A stretch of DNA of 31,888 bases from a virus (IMGVR_UViG_3300035670_010871:1-31888), one strand, 5' to 3'. Numbered from the stretch's first letter, positions 1 to 7,675 are shown. The notes: a model not told the origin generated them from the letters alone. Translations and numbers: made by a program.

Positions 1-14
1 AGGGTTGGGAGCGG

Positions 15-22
15 TATATTTA
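15..22 (+). promoter_or_regulatory. Candidate late promoter element ahead of the HsdS-like gene
   Basis: TATATTTA preceded by GCGG and followed by CC, ending 5 bases before the ATG at 28. It resembles the TATTTATa element found before the structural genes of this window. The distance to the ATG is very short for a -10 box, so either the transcript is nearly leaderless or the match is incidental. Confidence 0.35.
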
Positions 23-27
23 CCATT

Positions 28-315
28 ATGAAACTGAAAGACATAGTTAATCTCCAAGTCAACAATCCCGATGCGGATTTTTGGTTAATCCGTAAAGGAA
101 CTAAAAATATGGTCGGTAAACCTACTCGTGAGTTTTCACCTGAACATATTGGTGTTACTATCACTCGACCTGATTTAGTTCTGAATGATTTTCTTTTCTA
201 TCTTTTTGAATACTTCTCTAGCGTGGGAGCGTTCAGTTCTTTGGCTCAGGGAACCACAGGGATTAGAAGTATTAAAATCAAAGATTTAGGAGAAATTCCT
301 ATTACGACTGCTTGA
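28..315 (+). CDS. Small HsdS-like (type I restriction specificity subunit-like) protein
   Basis: This 95-residue protein looks like one target-recognition half of a type I restriction specificity subunit. The centre carries an IRKGT...GKP segment (about residues 21-32). The C-terminal part carries the typical pattern of a short helix, then LAQGTTGI (about residues 73-80), then an I-K-DL-EIPI strand, as in HsdS domains where the chain passes back to the conserved helices. There is no second recognition domain and no long coiled-coil spacer, and no HsdM or HsdR gene is nearby. The reading frame is complete with an ATG start, and its last 14 bases overlap the tail-to-tail gene on the other strand. 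Similar mini-HsdS proteins occur in marine T4-like phages, as far as I recall. Its function is unknown; interference with a host type I system is only a guess. Confidence 0.6.
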   Translation: MKLKDIVNLQVNNPDADFWLIRKGTKNMVGKPTREFSPEHIGVTITRPDLVLNDFLFYLFEYFSSVGAFSSLAQGTTGIRSIKIKDLGEIPITTA

Positions 316-637
316 GTCCATCAGAAGAGATAATGTACCAAACACCGGCACAGAATCTGAACTCAACACAAGCACCCTTGTCAATTAAGATTTCATCGTA
401 ATCTTCATCGATTTTTCCCACATCGGGAATTATCAAGACTTTGGTCATTGCTTTAATGACGGTGTGGTCCGTTGATATACTATCTAAACGAACTTTGGCT
501 TGAGGTACTCCTCTAATTACAATACACGCTTCTCCGTGTGTTTCGTAAAATGGTTCTGAAACAACGGATGTTTCTGATGTTGTAATAACCTTTCCGTTAA
601 TTACTCTTTGCGATGGGGTATTTTTAATTACTGACAT
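302..637 (-). CDS. Small beta-rich phage protein of unknown function
   Basis: This 111-residue protein has no signal peptide or membrane segment. It has alternating hydrophobic strands and ends with an aromatic-rich pattern (ACVEFRF then GVWYIISSDGLK, about residues 89-109) that I associate with small virion-associated proteins of marine myophages; this is recollection, not a search result. It is the last gene of the leftward block, 6 bases after the preceding gene, so it is probably co-transcribed with the gp13-like neck gene. Its 3' end overlaps the rightward HsdS-like gene by 14 bases. A head or neck decoration role is possible but unproven. Confidence 0.55.
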   Translation of the reverse strand: MSVIKNTPSQRVINGKVITTSETSVVSEPFYETHGEACIVIRGVPQAKVRLDSISTDHTVIKAMTKVLIIPDVGKIDEDYDEILIDKGACVEFRFCAGVWYIISSDGLKQS

Positions 638-643
638 ATTTTT

Positions 644-1024
644 TTATTTTGGTTCTACTCTTATCATCCACCTTGAAGAAAATCCTGCTTGGTCATTACT
701 TGTTCTCAATTGTTCCAAAACGACACCCACAAAACTTGTTGAGTCTTTTTCTTTCGTGAGTTTACCCGACTTGTTAATTGAATAATCTGAGAAAAAAGAA
801 TAAAGAAAATCACCAACTTCTTTGATTTCATCCAAAAAAGTTTCGTATTCTATTCCATCGTAATCGTCACCATTAATTTCCATGAAAATATCGTACGAAA
901 GAATTCCCCCTGTTTTTTCATAATCCAAAATAACACGAGGTCTTTTGAATTCACTAAAAGGTTTGTTTATATTCTTTAAGAAAAATTCAAACATCAAACC
1001 AAATTTATCTTCAACTTCACTCAT
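644..1024 (-). CDS. Hypothetical acidic protein downstream of the gp13-like neck gene
   Basis: I do not recognise this 126-residue protein. It is rich in Asp, Glu, Phe and Lys. It begins with a predicted amphipathic helix (about residues 5-20), followed by a beta-rich middle with a run of acidic residues (GDDYDGIEYE, about residues 51-60) and a C-terminal SSRWMIRVEPK strand. Its ATG starts one base after the stop codon of the gp13-like gene, so the two are almost certainly in one operon and may be translationally coupled. Position suggests a structural or assembly role at the head-tail junction, but nothing in the sequence proves it. Confidence 0.6.
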   Translation of the reverse strand: MSEVEDKFGLMFEFFLKNINKPFSEFKRPRVILDYEKTGGILSYDIFMEINGDDYDGIEYETFLDEIKEVGDFLYSFFSDYSINKSGKLTKEKDSTSFVGVVLEQLRTSNDQAGFSSRWMIRVEPK

Positions 1025-1025
1025 A

Positions 1026-2144
1026 TTATATTACGTAAATTTGACGTGGCATGGCCCTAAATCTCATTTGTTTATTCAAATTCTCAGCAAGAAGTGCTTC
1101 TTTTTCCATTTGTTTTTCAGGACGAAGTCTTTCTAATCTCAATTTCAATTCCTCCTCTAACTTAGATTTTTCATCTTTTGACTCGGTAGCCAAAGATTGA
1201 TAATCCATCTGTAATTCTGAGTCAGGTGTTTTGAGGTTTCCTGAAAACTTACCTCTGACTCTTGATAAAGTTTCTTTAGCGTAAGCGGTGAACCACTTCC
1301 TAACCCATTGTTGTGCGGGAGTGTTCAAATCTTCCCAACTTAATTCCTCAATAGGGACATCGGAAGGGAGTTTTATAATATCAGGATTGTCTTTCAGACA
1401 TTGTGCTCTACTATCTCCATCGGTATCATAGTACCAGTACCAAACCGCTTTACCGGTATACTGTGAATAATTACTGAACGAGAAATTCGAACCAGGTGCG
1501 TTGTATAAAGTGATTAGTTTTTTACCATCGGGAAGACCAGTTATTTTATAGGTCAAAGCACCCCCTAATATGCGGTTGAGAATATTAGCTTCTTGTGCAC
1601 GAATAAGGTAATCAAATCCGCTCATCATAAAATAACCACCAGCAGTTCCGATTTGAGCGTATCCCGCTTGGTTAGCACCCAAACCCAAACCACCGAAACC
1701 ATAGTCAGTTGTCCCCCAAAGAGCTAAGTTTTGAAATGGTTGGTTCGAAAACCATAACAACTCGTTGACTTCTCTTCCTGCAGGAATTTCATATGATTGT
1801 GTATCTGCACTTAAAATAAAATAATCTTTCTTAATTACGTATGGTCCTGTAGTTTGGAGTCCAACGATTTTGGAATATGCATAAGTGAACTGGTCCTCTA
1901 AGTTAAATGTTCTTGTAACTAAAGCACGAGCAACAGACTTTTCTTTCATATTGAGATTGACCAAATTGACCCAATTTGATTCAATTAACCAATCTAAAGT
2001 ATATTGCTCATAGTCCTGAATGGATAACTCCATTAAGGAATCAAGCATTTCATCTTCGAGTTCTACTGCTCGAAGTGGGGCACCTAATTGGTGACGAAGT
2101 CTGGTATAGATTCTACTTCTTTCGGGTTCAGGTATTACAGCCAT
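1026..2144 (-). CDS. Putative neck protein, T4 gp13-like
   Basis: At 372 residues this is somewhat longer than T4 gp13 (about 309). The N-terminal part (residues 1-75) is helical with a pattern seen in head-tail connector proteins. The middle is rich in Gly, Tyr and Trp and beta-structured. The C-terminal part (about residues 260-350) holds the segment I consider diagnostic: WEDLNTPAQQWVRKWFTAYAKE, then LSRVRGKFSGN, then a charged helix rich in Glu and Lys. In T4, gp13 and gp14 form the collar that seals filled heads and accepts the tail. Here the gene is on the - strand while the gp14- and gp15-like genes lie on the + strand beyond a small block of accessory genes, so the usual 13-14-15 run is split. 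The gp13 assignment is by pattern only. Confidence 0.55.
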   Translation of the reverse strand: MAVIPEPERSRIYTRLRHQLGAPLRAVELEDEMLDSLMELSIQDYEQYTLDWLIESNWVNLVNLNMKEKSVARALVTRTFNLEDQFTYAYSKIVGLQTTGPYVIKKDYFILSADTQSYEIPAGREVNELLWFSNQPFQNLALWGTTDYGFGGLGLGANQAGYAQIGTAGGYFMMSGFDYLIRAQEANILNRILGGALTYKITGLPDGKKLITLYNAPGSNFSFSNYSQYTGKAVWYWYYDTDGDSRAQCLKDNPDIIKLPSDVPIEELSWEDLNTPAQQWVRKWFTAYAKETLSRVRGKFSGNLKTPDSELQMDYQSLATESKDEKSKLEEELKLRLERLRPEKQMEKEALLAENLNKQMRFRAMPRQIYVI

Positions 2145-2147
2145 ACC

Positions 2148-2155
2148 TATAAATA
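2148..2155 (-). promoter_or_regulatory. Candidate late promoter element ahead of the gp13-like gene
   Basis: On the coding (-) strand this reads TATTTATA preceded by GCGG, ending 3 bases before the ATG. It lies in the 17-base gap after the SOD fusion gene. It is an exact match to the element seen before several structural genes, but the very short distance to the start codon would make the message leaderless. Confidence 0.4.
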
Positions 2156-2161
2156 CCGCGA

Positions 2162-3688
2162 TTATCTCAAATCGTATATCAGACTCTTTTTGTCAAAAAC
2201 GTAGTTTCCCTTTTCGATTTCACATTTGTTTTCAAAAACAACGACCTTACTCCCTTTTACAAAGACCATCCAATCAACATTGTATTTTGCAACCTCACCC
2301 GTTTTGGTCATAATTAAACGACCATCTTGTTCCAAGATTTCGTCGTAACCTTTAACCTGTGCAGTACGTTTACCGTTTTCGGTGATAACCTCCATGTCGA
2401 TTTTTTGTACCGCGTCTTTGGTTTTTCCCGCTCCTGCGGTTACTGAGACTTTGAAATTCGGTAGGCTCTCCATGATTCGGTTCTTTGCCGTAAGTTCTCT
2501 ACGAGTCCCAATATTATCTTTTTCTTTCAAAGTATTCATTATGGAATGAAAGGTTTGTGAATTGGGGTCGAAAATTCTATTACTGAATTGCTCGATGTAA
2601 TTACACATTCTCTTCATCTCTTGAACTTGGTCATCGTAACTTTTACCTTGAAAAACAATTGGTTTTTCACCCATAGATTTGGTGATAACTCTGTTGAGGT
2701 CACGGACCATAATACAAAAAACCGAATAGTTTGTGTTCAAGTAGTTGATGACACTGCGACCTGGTTTTTCTAAATCATATACCCCAGGTATTTCACCATT
2801 TTCTCTTTTGTTGTGGTATTTGTCACGAAACAATCTCTTGAGAATGTCGTTGATGGTGTTTTTGTATTGGGTTCTTGCTCGGGTGTTTGTGTTAAACAAC
2901 TCCCGATAGATTTCCACTTCGTTTCTTGGGCACGCCTCTGATTTTGTCTCCATAAGTAATTTACCCATTTCTTGTGATTCTAATAATTTGGTCTCAGTCT
3001 TAAGTAAAAACATATCTTCCACAAAGTCCCAATTGACAACAGTCCAAAAGTTGTTGATGTACTCATCTCTTTTGTTTCGGTATTTGAGGTAATATGCATG
3101 TTCCCACAAATCTAAGCCTAAAAGTGGATATCCGCCGCCTTCAATTACATTCATTAATGGATTATCTTGGTTGGGGGTAGACATAATCTTTAGTGTCCCT
3201 TTGTTGGTTAACACTAACCATACCCAACCTGAGCCGAATCTTTGTTTAGCAACTTCTTCAAATTGTTTTTTGAATTTTTCAAAAGTTCCGAAGTCCTTTT
3301 TGATTTTTGTCATCAAGTTTTTACCCACTCTTTGTGGTTTGGGTGACAACATGTTCCAAAAAAGTGCATGGTTGAAAGCACCACCAGCATTGTCCCTTAC
3401 TCCCTTAGGATATCTTGATATGTTCCTTACGATTCTTTCCAAATCGTGGTCACCCTTTCTTTTGGATAATAGGTTGTTGAGTTTATCTACGTAACCTTTG
3501 TAGTGTTTGTTATAGTGAACATCCATTGTCTCGGAATCAATAAACCTCTTTACCGCTGAGTAACTGTAGGGTAGTTTTTCAATTCCGATTTTTTTTCCTT
3601 CTTTTAAAATTTCTTTGGCTTGTTCTCTTTTCTTTTCGTGGAGAATTTGATTTTCTATTTTCTCTACTTGTTCTTGTATATGTTGCAT
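2162..3688 (-). CDS. Mn-type superoxide dismutase fused to a probable PD-(D/E)XK nuclease-like domain
   Basis: The 508-residue product begins with a charged helix (1-35), then a full iron/manganese superoxide dismutase domain (about 36-235). All four metal ligands are visible: His58 in DVHYNKHYKGYV, His107 in FNHALFW, Asp193 and His197 in DLWEHAYY. Tyr66 matches the gateway Tyr34 of E. coli SodA. Gly103, four residues before His107, plus Gln174 in TPNQD is the second-sphere pattern of Mn enzymes rather than Fe enzymes. After a helical linker (about 236-400), the C-terminal ~100 residues carry Asp431, then a QVK motif (444-446), then a hydrophobic VDWMVFV strand; this resembles PD-(D/E)XK nucleases, but I infer this without a search. 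Dismutation of superoxide is likely if folded; the joint role is unknown. It has its own candidate promoter. Confidence 0.8.
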   Translation of the reverse strand: MQHIQEQVEKIENQILHEKKREQAKEILKEGKKIGIEKLPYSYSAVKRFIDSETMDVHYNKHYKGYVDKLNNLLSKRKGDHDLERIVRNISRYPKGVRDNAGGAFNHALFWNMLSPKPQRVGKNLMTKIKKDFGTFEKFKKQFEEVAKQRFGSGWVWLVLTNKGTLKIMSTPNQDNPLMNVIEGGGYPLLGLDLWEHAYYLKYRNKRDEYINNFWTVVNWDFVEDMFLLKTETKLLESQEMGKLLMETKSEACPRNEVEIYRELFNTNTRARTQYKNTINDILKRLFRDKYHNKRENGEIPGVYDLEKPGRSVINYLNTNYSVFCIMVRDLNRVITKSMGEKPIVFQGKSYDDQVQEMKRMCNYIEQFSNRIFDPNSQTFHSIMNTLKEKDNIGTRRELTAKNRIMESLPNFKVSVTAGAGKTKDAVQKIDMEVITENGKRTAQVKGYDEILEQDGRLIMTKTGEVAKYNVDWMVFVKGSKVVVFENKCEIEKGNYVFDKKSLIYDLR

Positions 3689-3705
3689 TGTCCTTAATAT
3701 TTTTC

Positions 3706-3713
3706 TATAAATA
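3706..3713 (-). promoter_or_regulatory. Candidate late promoter element ahead of the SOD fusion gene
   Basis: On the - strand this reads TATTTATA, 17 bases upstream of the ATG at 3688, inside the 40-base gap after the SNF2 helicase gene. There is no TTG at the -33/-35 position. The match is exact. Confidence 0.5.
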
Positions 3714-3728
3714 ATAGAAACTTACCGA

Positions 3729-5483
3729 TTATCTCCTTTGATTGATACTGTTTAAAATTTCTTCAACAATATTTGTTTCATCGGGTGTGTCACCCATGAC
3801 TGTGGCAATAATTCTTTTTTTGTTGTTTAATATGTCGTAAATAATACCCTCGATTGTGTTTTCAAAAATTGGGTAGTAGACCAAAACATTATTTTTTTGT
3901 CCGTATCTGTACGCACGGTCTTCAGACTGGCTATGGTCTGAGGGTAGGAACGACAGGTCGTTCATAATAACAGCTTCCGCGGCGGTGAGGGTGATTCCAA
4001 CACCAGCGGCTTTTATGTTACCCACGAAAACTTTTACTTTTTCATCCTCTTGGAAACGGTCGACAGCATCTTGTCTTTGGATTTTACTCATTGAACCATC
4101 CAACCGAACTGCACTTTTTCCAAAGTGATTACAGATGACCTCAAGTGATTTTGTGAAATTGCAGAAGATAATAACCTTTTTTCCTTGCTCCACAATGTTT
4201 TCCGCAAGTTCAATTGTGTGTTGTGTCTTTTCATCCGCAATCACCTGTCGAACTTGAGTTAGTTTTGTAAATTGAATTGAAAGGTTTTTACTTTCATCGG
4301 GGTTCTTGTCGTACCAATTGTAGTAATCACCCATGACCTCTTCGTACATTTTTGAACGAAGTCTAAGGTAAACAGGAGTGATAATTTTGTCGGGTAAATC
4401 CAAAACATCTTCTTTCAATCTTCTCAGAACTGTAGCCGAGGTTCTGTCTCTTAGTTCCTCTAAATTGGAAGCACCCATCACGTTCCAAACTTTTCTTGGT
4501 CCCACTTTGAACTGATATCCCGCACAATATCTAACAACATACGCCATCCAATTTTTCGCGACAGGGGAATCCACAAGGGATAAAAGGTTAAAGTAATTAA
4601 TCGGTCGAGATGTCATAGGGGTTCCTGTGAGTAACCACAATCTTTCAATGTCTCTAACCAAGTCGTTAATTAGTTTTGTTCTTTGTGCCTGAACGTTTTG
4701 AATATAGTGTGCCTCGTCGATGATTACCAAATCAAACTTTGAGTTCAAGATGATTGAGTTTTTTCTGTCTTTTGAATCGTGGAAGTTTTTGATAATGTCA
4801 TAGTTCATGATGACAATCTCAGCGTCCTCCGAATAATTTTTTCCTTCGCAAACATAACTGATTTTTTCACTGTAGAGTTGGTATTCTCTTTGCCAGTTAA
4901 TTTTCAGAGATGCGGGACAAATGATTAGGATTTTCTTAGCCCCCGTTTCTAAGGACGCAATTATAGTGGAGGTTGTTTTCCCCAAACCCATATCATCCGC
5001 CAAGATATACTTTTTGTTTTTGAGGAGTTCTTCGATGGCAATCTTTTGGTGGTCCAATGGTGGACGATGTGAATACTTCGAGTAATCCACTTCTTTAATT
5101 TCAACCTTATTGTCCTTAATGATTGCCGCTTTGGGAATCCACATGTCAGATAGTTGGTCCCCCTCGTTAAACTTACCCCAAATGTGATATGCTTTGTCCT
5201 TCTCAGAGAGAAGTTTTTCAATCCACATCCTTTCGGGTATGGTCATCAAAAATCTTTCGTCGGCAATTTTGTTGGCAAAATAAGAATCCAAAACCACCCA
5301 CTTTTTAGCAACAAGGGGGTTTTTATCGTGATTGTTTAAAATATATTCAGACTGACTACGCGTGGGATAAAATTTGGAATTTTTCTCTAACTTGAGTTTT
5401 AATCCCAAAATATAATTGTTAGCCCCTTGATAGTTCTCTAAAATAGAGATGGCTTTGGATTCTATAGTTGTTCCAACCGACAT
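3729..5483 (-). CDS. SNF2-family (SWI2/SNF2, SF2) DNA helicase/translocase
   Basis: The 584-residue protein has both RecA-like lobes of a SNF2 ATPase. Motif I is DDMGLGKT (163-170), motif II is DEAH (256-259), motif III is LTGTPM (285-290), motif V is near GVGITLTAA (494-502) and motif VI is QSEDRAYRYGQ (519-529), the last being the SNF2 signature. The N-terminal 140 residues are a separate region with an IPxxxWIE-like segment, reminiscent of SMARCAL1-like annealing helicases. It may do the job of T4 UvsW, remodelling forks and recombination intermediates, but it belongs to a different branch. Its ATG overlaps the stop of the SET-domain gene by one base (TAATG), indicating coupled translation. 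All motifs appear intact. Confidence 0.92.
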   Translation of the reverse strand: MSVGTTIESKAISILENYQGANNYILGLKLKLEKNSKFYPTRSQSEYILNNHDKNPLVAKKWVVLDSYFANKIADERFLMTIPERMWIEKLLSEKDKAYHIWGKFNEGDQLSDMWIPKAAIIKDNKVEIKEVDYSKYSHRPPLDHQKIAIEELLKNKKYILADDMGLGKTTSTIIASLETGAKKILIICPASLKINWQREYQLYSEKISYVCEGKNYSEDAEIVIMNYDIIKNFHDSKDRKNSIILNSKFDLVIIDEAHYIQNVQAQRTKLINDLVRDIERLWLLTGTPMTSRPINYFNLLSLVDSPVAKNWMAYVVRYCAGYQFKVGPRKVWNVMGASNLEELRDRTSATVLRRLKEDVLDLPDKIITPVYLRLRSKMYEEVMGDYYNWYDKNPDESKNLSIQFTKLTQVRQVIADEKTQHTIELAENIVEQGKKVIIFCNFTKSLEVICNHFGKSAVRLDGSMSKIQRQDAVDRFQEDEKVKVFVGNIKAAGVGITLTAAEAVIMNDLSFLPSDHSQSEDRAYRYGQKNNVLVYYPIFENTIEGIIYDILNNKKRIIATVMGDTPDETNIVEEILNSINQRR

Positions 5484-5878
5484 TATTTAATTTCAATATC
5501 CGAACGCCCGTCTGACCAGTAATTTTCATCACCGTACCAAACAAAAATTTCCTCACCTGGTTTAATATCAGTCAGGGCACGAAAATAGAAAGTACCATTT
5601 TCCATGTTGTTTTCCCAATCTGCGTTTGGTGTATCGGAATGGTTGTAGTAGGATGCATAACCCATCGCAACAACGTGTTGGTACCAACCGATACCTTTTG
5701 GCCAAGCAAAACGGTGATTCATAAACAAACCACTTGTCTGACCAGGTTCAATTGGTAAAACCATCAGTGGACATTCCTCGATGATTTCTCCTTTCTTAAT
5801 TTTCTTGGTAGCGAACACACCCAATCCGTGTATGTCACTTGATTTGACCGTAATCTTGGTGGGTAAGATAAGTTCCAT
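5483..5878 (-). CDS. SET-domain protein (putative lysine methyltransferase)
   Basis: This 131-residue protein is a compact SET domain with little else. The N-terminal GLGVFATKKIKKGE (18-31) matches the first SET motif that binds S-adenosylmethionine. MGYASYYNHSDTPNA (72-86) matches the NHS..PN pseudoknot motif, and GEEIFVWYG (108-116) matches the final motif, with Tyr115 in the place of the catalytic tyrosine. There are no post-SET zinc cysteines. SET enzymes methylate lysines; the substrate here (host or phage protein) cannot be told from sequence. It is the first gene of the leftward block and its stop codon overlaps the SNF2 helicase start. A Bacteroidota-type promoter lies just upstream, so it may be expressed early. 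Confidence 0.85.
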   Translation of the reverse strand: MELILPTKITVKSSDIHGLGVFATKKIKKGEIIEECPLMVLPIEPGQTSGLFMNHRFAWPKGIGWYQHVVAMGYASYYNHSDTPNADWENNMENGTFYFRALTDIKPGEEIFVWYGDENYWSDGRSDIEIK

Positions 5879-5892
5879 AGTTTTTTTTATTT

Positions 5893-5923
5893 AAAATATA
5901 ACTTAAAAACAGGTATTTATCAA
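5893..5923 (-). promoter_or_regulatory. Candidate Bacteroidota-type promoter for the SET/SNF2 genes
   Basis: On the - strand TTG (forward 5921-5923) is followed after exactly 20 bases by TATATTTT (forward 5893-5900), matching TTG-N20-TAnnTTTg with one mismatch at the last base. The ATG of the SET gene is 14 bases further on. The same spacing is seen before the gp32-like gene. It overlaps the divergent rightward element at 5914-5921. Confidence 0.45.
5914..5921 (+). promoter_or_regulatory. Candidate late promoter element ahead of the gp14-like gene
   Basis: TATTTATC preceded by CAGG, 12 bases upstream of the ATG at 5934, in the 55-base divergent region. No -35 box is visible. Confidence 0.5.
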
Positions 5924-5933
5924 TATATTCATT

Positions 5934-6449
5934 ATGGCAGAGAAGTTAGTTCCAATTACAAGGTTAGGAAAGTTCTTCGGTGGTGAGGACTACAGTTTGG
6001 ATATCTCCATGGGTCAAGAATGGCTCGAGGGTGATATGAACTTTACTGTGGTATTATATCGTATCGACAGATACCGCACTCGTATTGATGACGTTTACGG
6101 TGAATCCCCCGAAGGAGGAATTCAGTTCTTGGCTCCTGTGGAACTCAAGGGTTACGTACAAATCTTGGGTCCAACAGCTCAACGTCTCGGTACTTCAAGA
6201 GTGGAACAAAACGAACCTGGTAACATGAGGTTCTCTGTCTACCAAGCATACCTTGAAGAATTGGGGGTTGATATTCAATACGGAGATTACCTCGGATATT
6301 ATGAGTCTGAAAGTAAGGTTAGATACTACACCGTTTCAGATGATGGTCGTGTCGTGTCAGACAATAAACATACTTATGGTGGTTACAAACCGTTCTACAG
6401 AACAATTATTGCAACACCAACAAGTCAGAACGAATTCTTTGGTACCTAA
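5934..6449 (+). CDS. Putative neck protein, T4 gp14-like
   Basis: This 171-residue protein has a VDDVYGESP segment (about residues 52-60), then a beta strand/helix region, then DIQYGDYLGY (about 113-122), KVRYYTV and GGYKPFYRTIIATP (about 148-161). The order of a D-x-x-YGE-type motif, a GDY/GDLI-type turn and a final xPFYR strand resembles T4 gp14 (256 residues) and its marine relatives, though this protein is shorter and the likeness is distant. It lies directly before the gp15-like gene, whose ATG overlaps its stop codon by one base (TAATG), matching the 14-15 order of T4. A role in the collar between head and tail is therefore likely by context. Confidence 0.5.
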   Translation: MAEKLVPITRLGKFFGGEDYSLDISMGQEWLEGDMNFTVVLYRIDRYRTRIDDVYGESPEGGIQFLAPVELKGYVQILGPTAQRLGTSRVEQNEPGNMRFSVYQAYLEELGVDIQYGDYLGYYESESKVRYYTVSDDGRVVSDNKHTYGGYKPFYRTIIATPTSQNEFFGT

Positions 6450-7513
6450 TGGCACTTCCTAAAAATCCCATATTCAAGAAACAAATCAAAATGGATATTG
6501 ATTTGGTTCCTCCCAAAACTTTGTCGGCGAGAAGACACCAATTACTTGAGTTTATTAATGAGGATGGAACTTACCTTCCTCAGAGTGTACTTCATGCCGA
6601 TTTAGATGGGGGAATGCTTGAGTTTGTAAAGAACGAATTAAAAACGACCGTATCAGGAAAGGATATTAATGTTATTGATAAAATCATAACCAACCAAAGG
6701 TGGTCTCAATTCACTGAAACTTGGAATTTCAAGGACGATGATTTCAACGTTCAACTTCCTTTCATTACCTTAGTCCGTCAACCTGAGGTAAAGTATGGAA
6801 CCAACCCCTCAACTCAGTATACAATTCCCGTTAGAAAACAATTTTATTACGCCACAGTCCCCACTTGGAATGGTAATCAAAAAGGGTACGACGTTTATAC
6901 TATTCCTCAACCAGTACCTGTGGATATAAATTACAGTGTAAAAATTATCTGTAACCGAATGAGAGAGTTAAACACATTCAACAAAAATGTTTTACAAACT
7001 TTTTCATCAAGACAAGCCTACACGTTCATCAAAGGACAGTATGTTCCAATTATTATGAACAACATTTCAGATGAATCTGTAATTGATGTTGAGAGGAGAA
7101 ACTACTACATCCAAAGTTATGATTTCACCATGTTGGGGTATCTTATTGACGAGGAGGAATTTGAAGTCAAACCAGCAATTTCTCGAGTAGTCCAACTTTT
7201 CGAAGTTGATACACAAGTCCCAAAAGGGTTAAGAGCACAAACAATTCCTTCTAATCCTGATGAATTCGAGTACCGCCTTTTTTATACTTCAGGTAATACT
7301 TCTTTAGTTGATGACCAAGTAGATTATCGAGTTAATCTTTCTTTTATCTCATCATCAAATGTAAACACATATGATGTTTACATTAATGGTGACTATTACG
7401 GACAGAATGTATCTGTAATACAACTGAACACCGGTGACATTTTTAGAGTCGATATCACTAAAACAAATGTTGGTGAAGAGGCTTTGATTCTATTTGAATC
7501 TAAGTTAGTTTAA
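6449..7513 (+). CDS. Tail sheath stabiliser / tail completion protein, T4 gp15-like
   Basis: The 354-residue product has a core at residues 155-245 that matches the gp15 pattern: a VDINYSVKIICNRMRELN strand and helix, a QAYTFIKGQYVPIIM segment, then DVERRNYYIQSYDFTMLGYLID, a strand pair ending in an acidic tail. In T4, gp15 caps the last ring of tube and sheath and joins the tail to the neck. T4 gp15 is about 272 residues; here an extra C-terminal beta-rich domain (about 265-354, with a Y-DVYINGDYYG repeat-like strand pair) is appended. It is translationally coupled to the gp14-like gene and lies upstream of the sheath gene, as in T4. Confidence 0.65.
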   Translation: MALPKNPIFKKQIKMDIDLVPPKTLSARRHQLLEFINEDGTYLPQSVLHADLDGGMLEFVKNELKTTVSGKDINVIDKIITNQRWSQFTETWNFKDDDFNVQLPFITLVRQPEVKYGTNPSTQYTIPVRKQFYYATVPTWNGNQKGYDVYTIPQPVPVDINYSVKIICNRMRELNTFNKNVLQTFSSRQAYTFIKGQYVPIIMNNISDESVIDVERRNYYIQSYDFTMLGYLIDEEEFEVKPAISRVVQLFEVDTQVPKGLRAQTIPSNPDEFEYRLFYTSGNTSLVDDQVDYRVNLSFISSSNVNTYDVYINGDYYGQNVSVIQLNTGDIFRVDITKTNVGEEALILFESKLV

Positions 7514-7675
7514 CTACTCCCCGTAGATATCTTTAGTTTCTTTACAATTGTCCAAAATAAGTTTTTCTAAAAACTTATACATCTTCAAACCATTTTTTTC
7601 ACAATGTTTTTTTAGTACCTCATGGGTACTTTCGGATATTTTAAGGTTTTTGATTGTTTTAGGACTTTTTTTCAC
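7514..7675 (-). CDS. Small ribbon-helix-helix-like protein (possible DNA-binding regulator)
   Basis: A 53-codon frame reads leftward from GTG at 7675 to TAG at 7514, ending exactly where the gp15-like gene ends (stop at 7513). The product has a short strand (TIKNLKIS, residues 7-14), a first helix ESTHEVLKKHCEKNG (15-29) and a second helix LKMYKFLEKLILDNCKE (30-46): the layout and hydrophobic spacing of Arc/MetJ-type ribbon-helix-helix proteins. No in-frame ATG exists upstream before a stop, so GTG is the likely start. Lys-rich N-terminal residues fit DNA binding. It is divergent from the sheath gene, so it might control that promoter; this is inference. Overlapping frames on the other strand look like random sequence. 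Confidence 0.55.
   Translation of the reverse strand: MKKSPKTIKNLKISESTHEVLKKHCEKNGLKMYKFLEKLILDNCKETKDIYGE

Noticed and set aside
2148-2155. T4-style late promoter TATAAATA on the + strand
   Set aside because: Read on the + strand it would drive transcription antisense to the SOD fusion gene. On the - strand the reverse complement TATTTATA agrees with the element before other structural genes, so I assigned it to the - strand.
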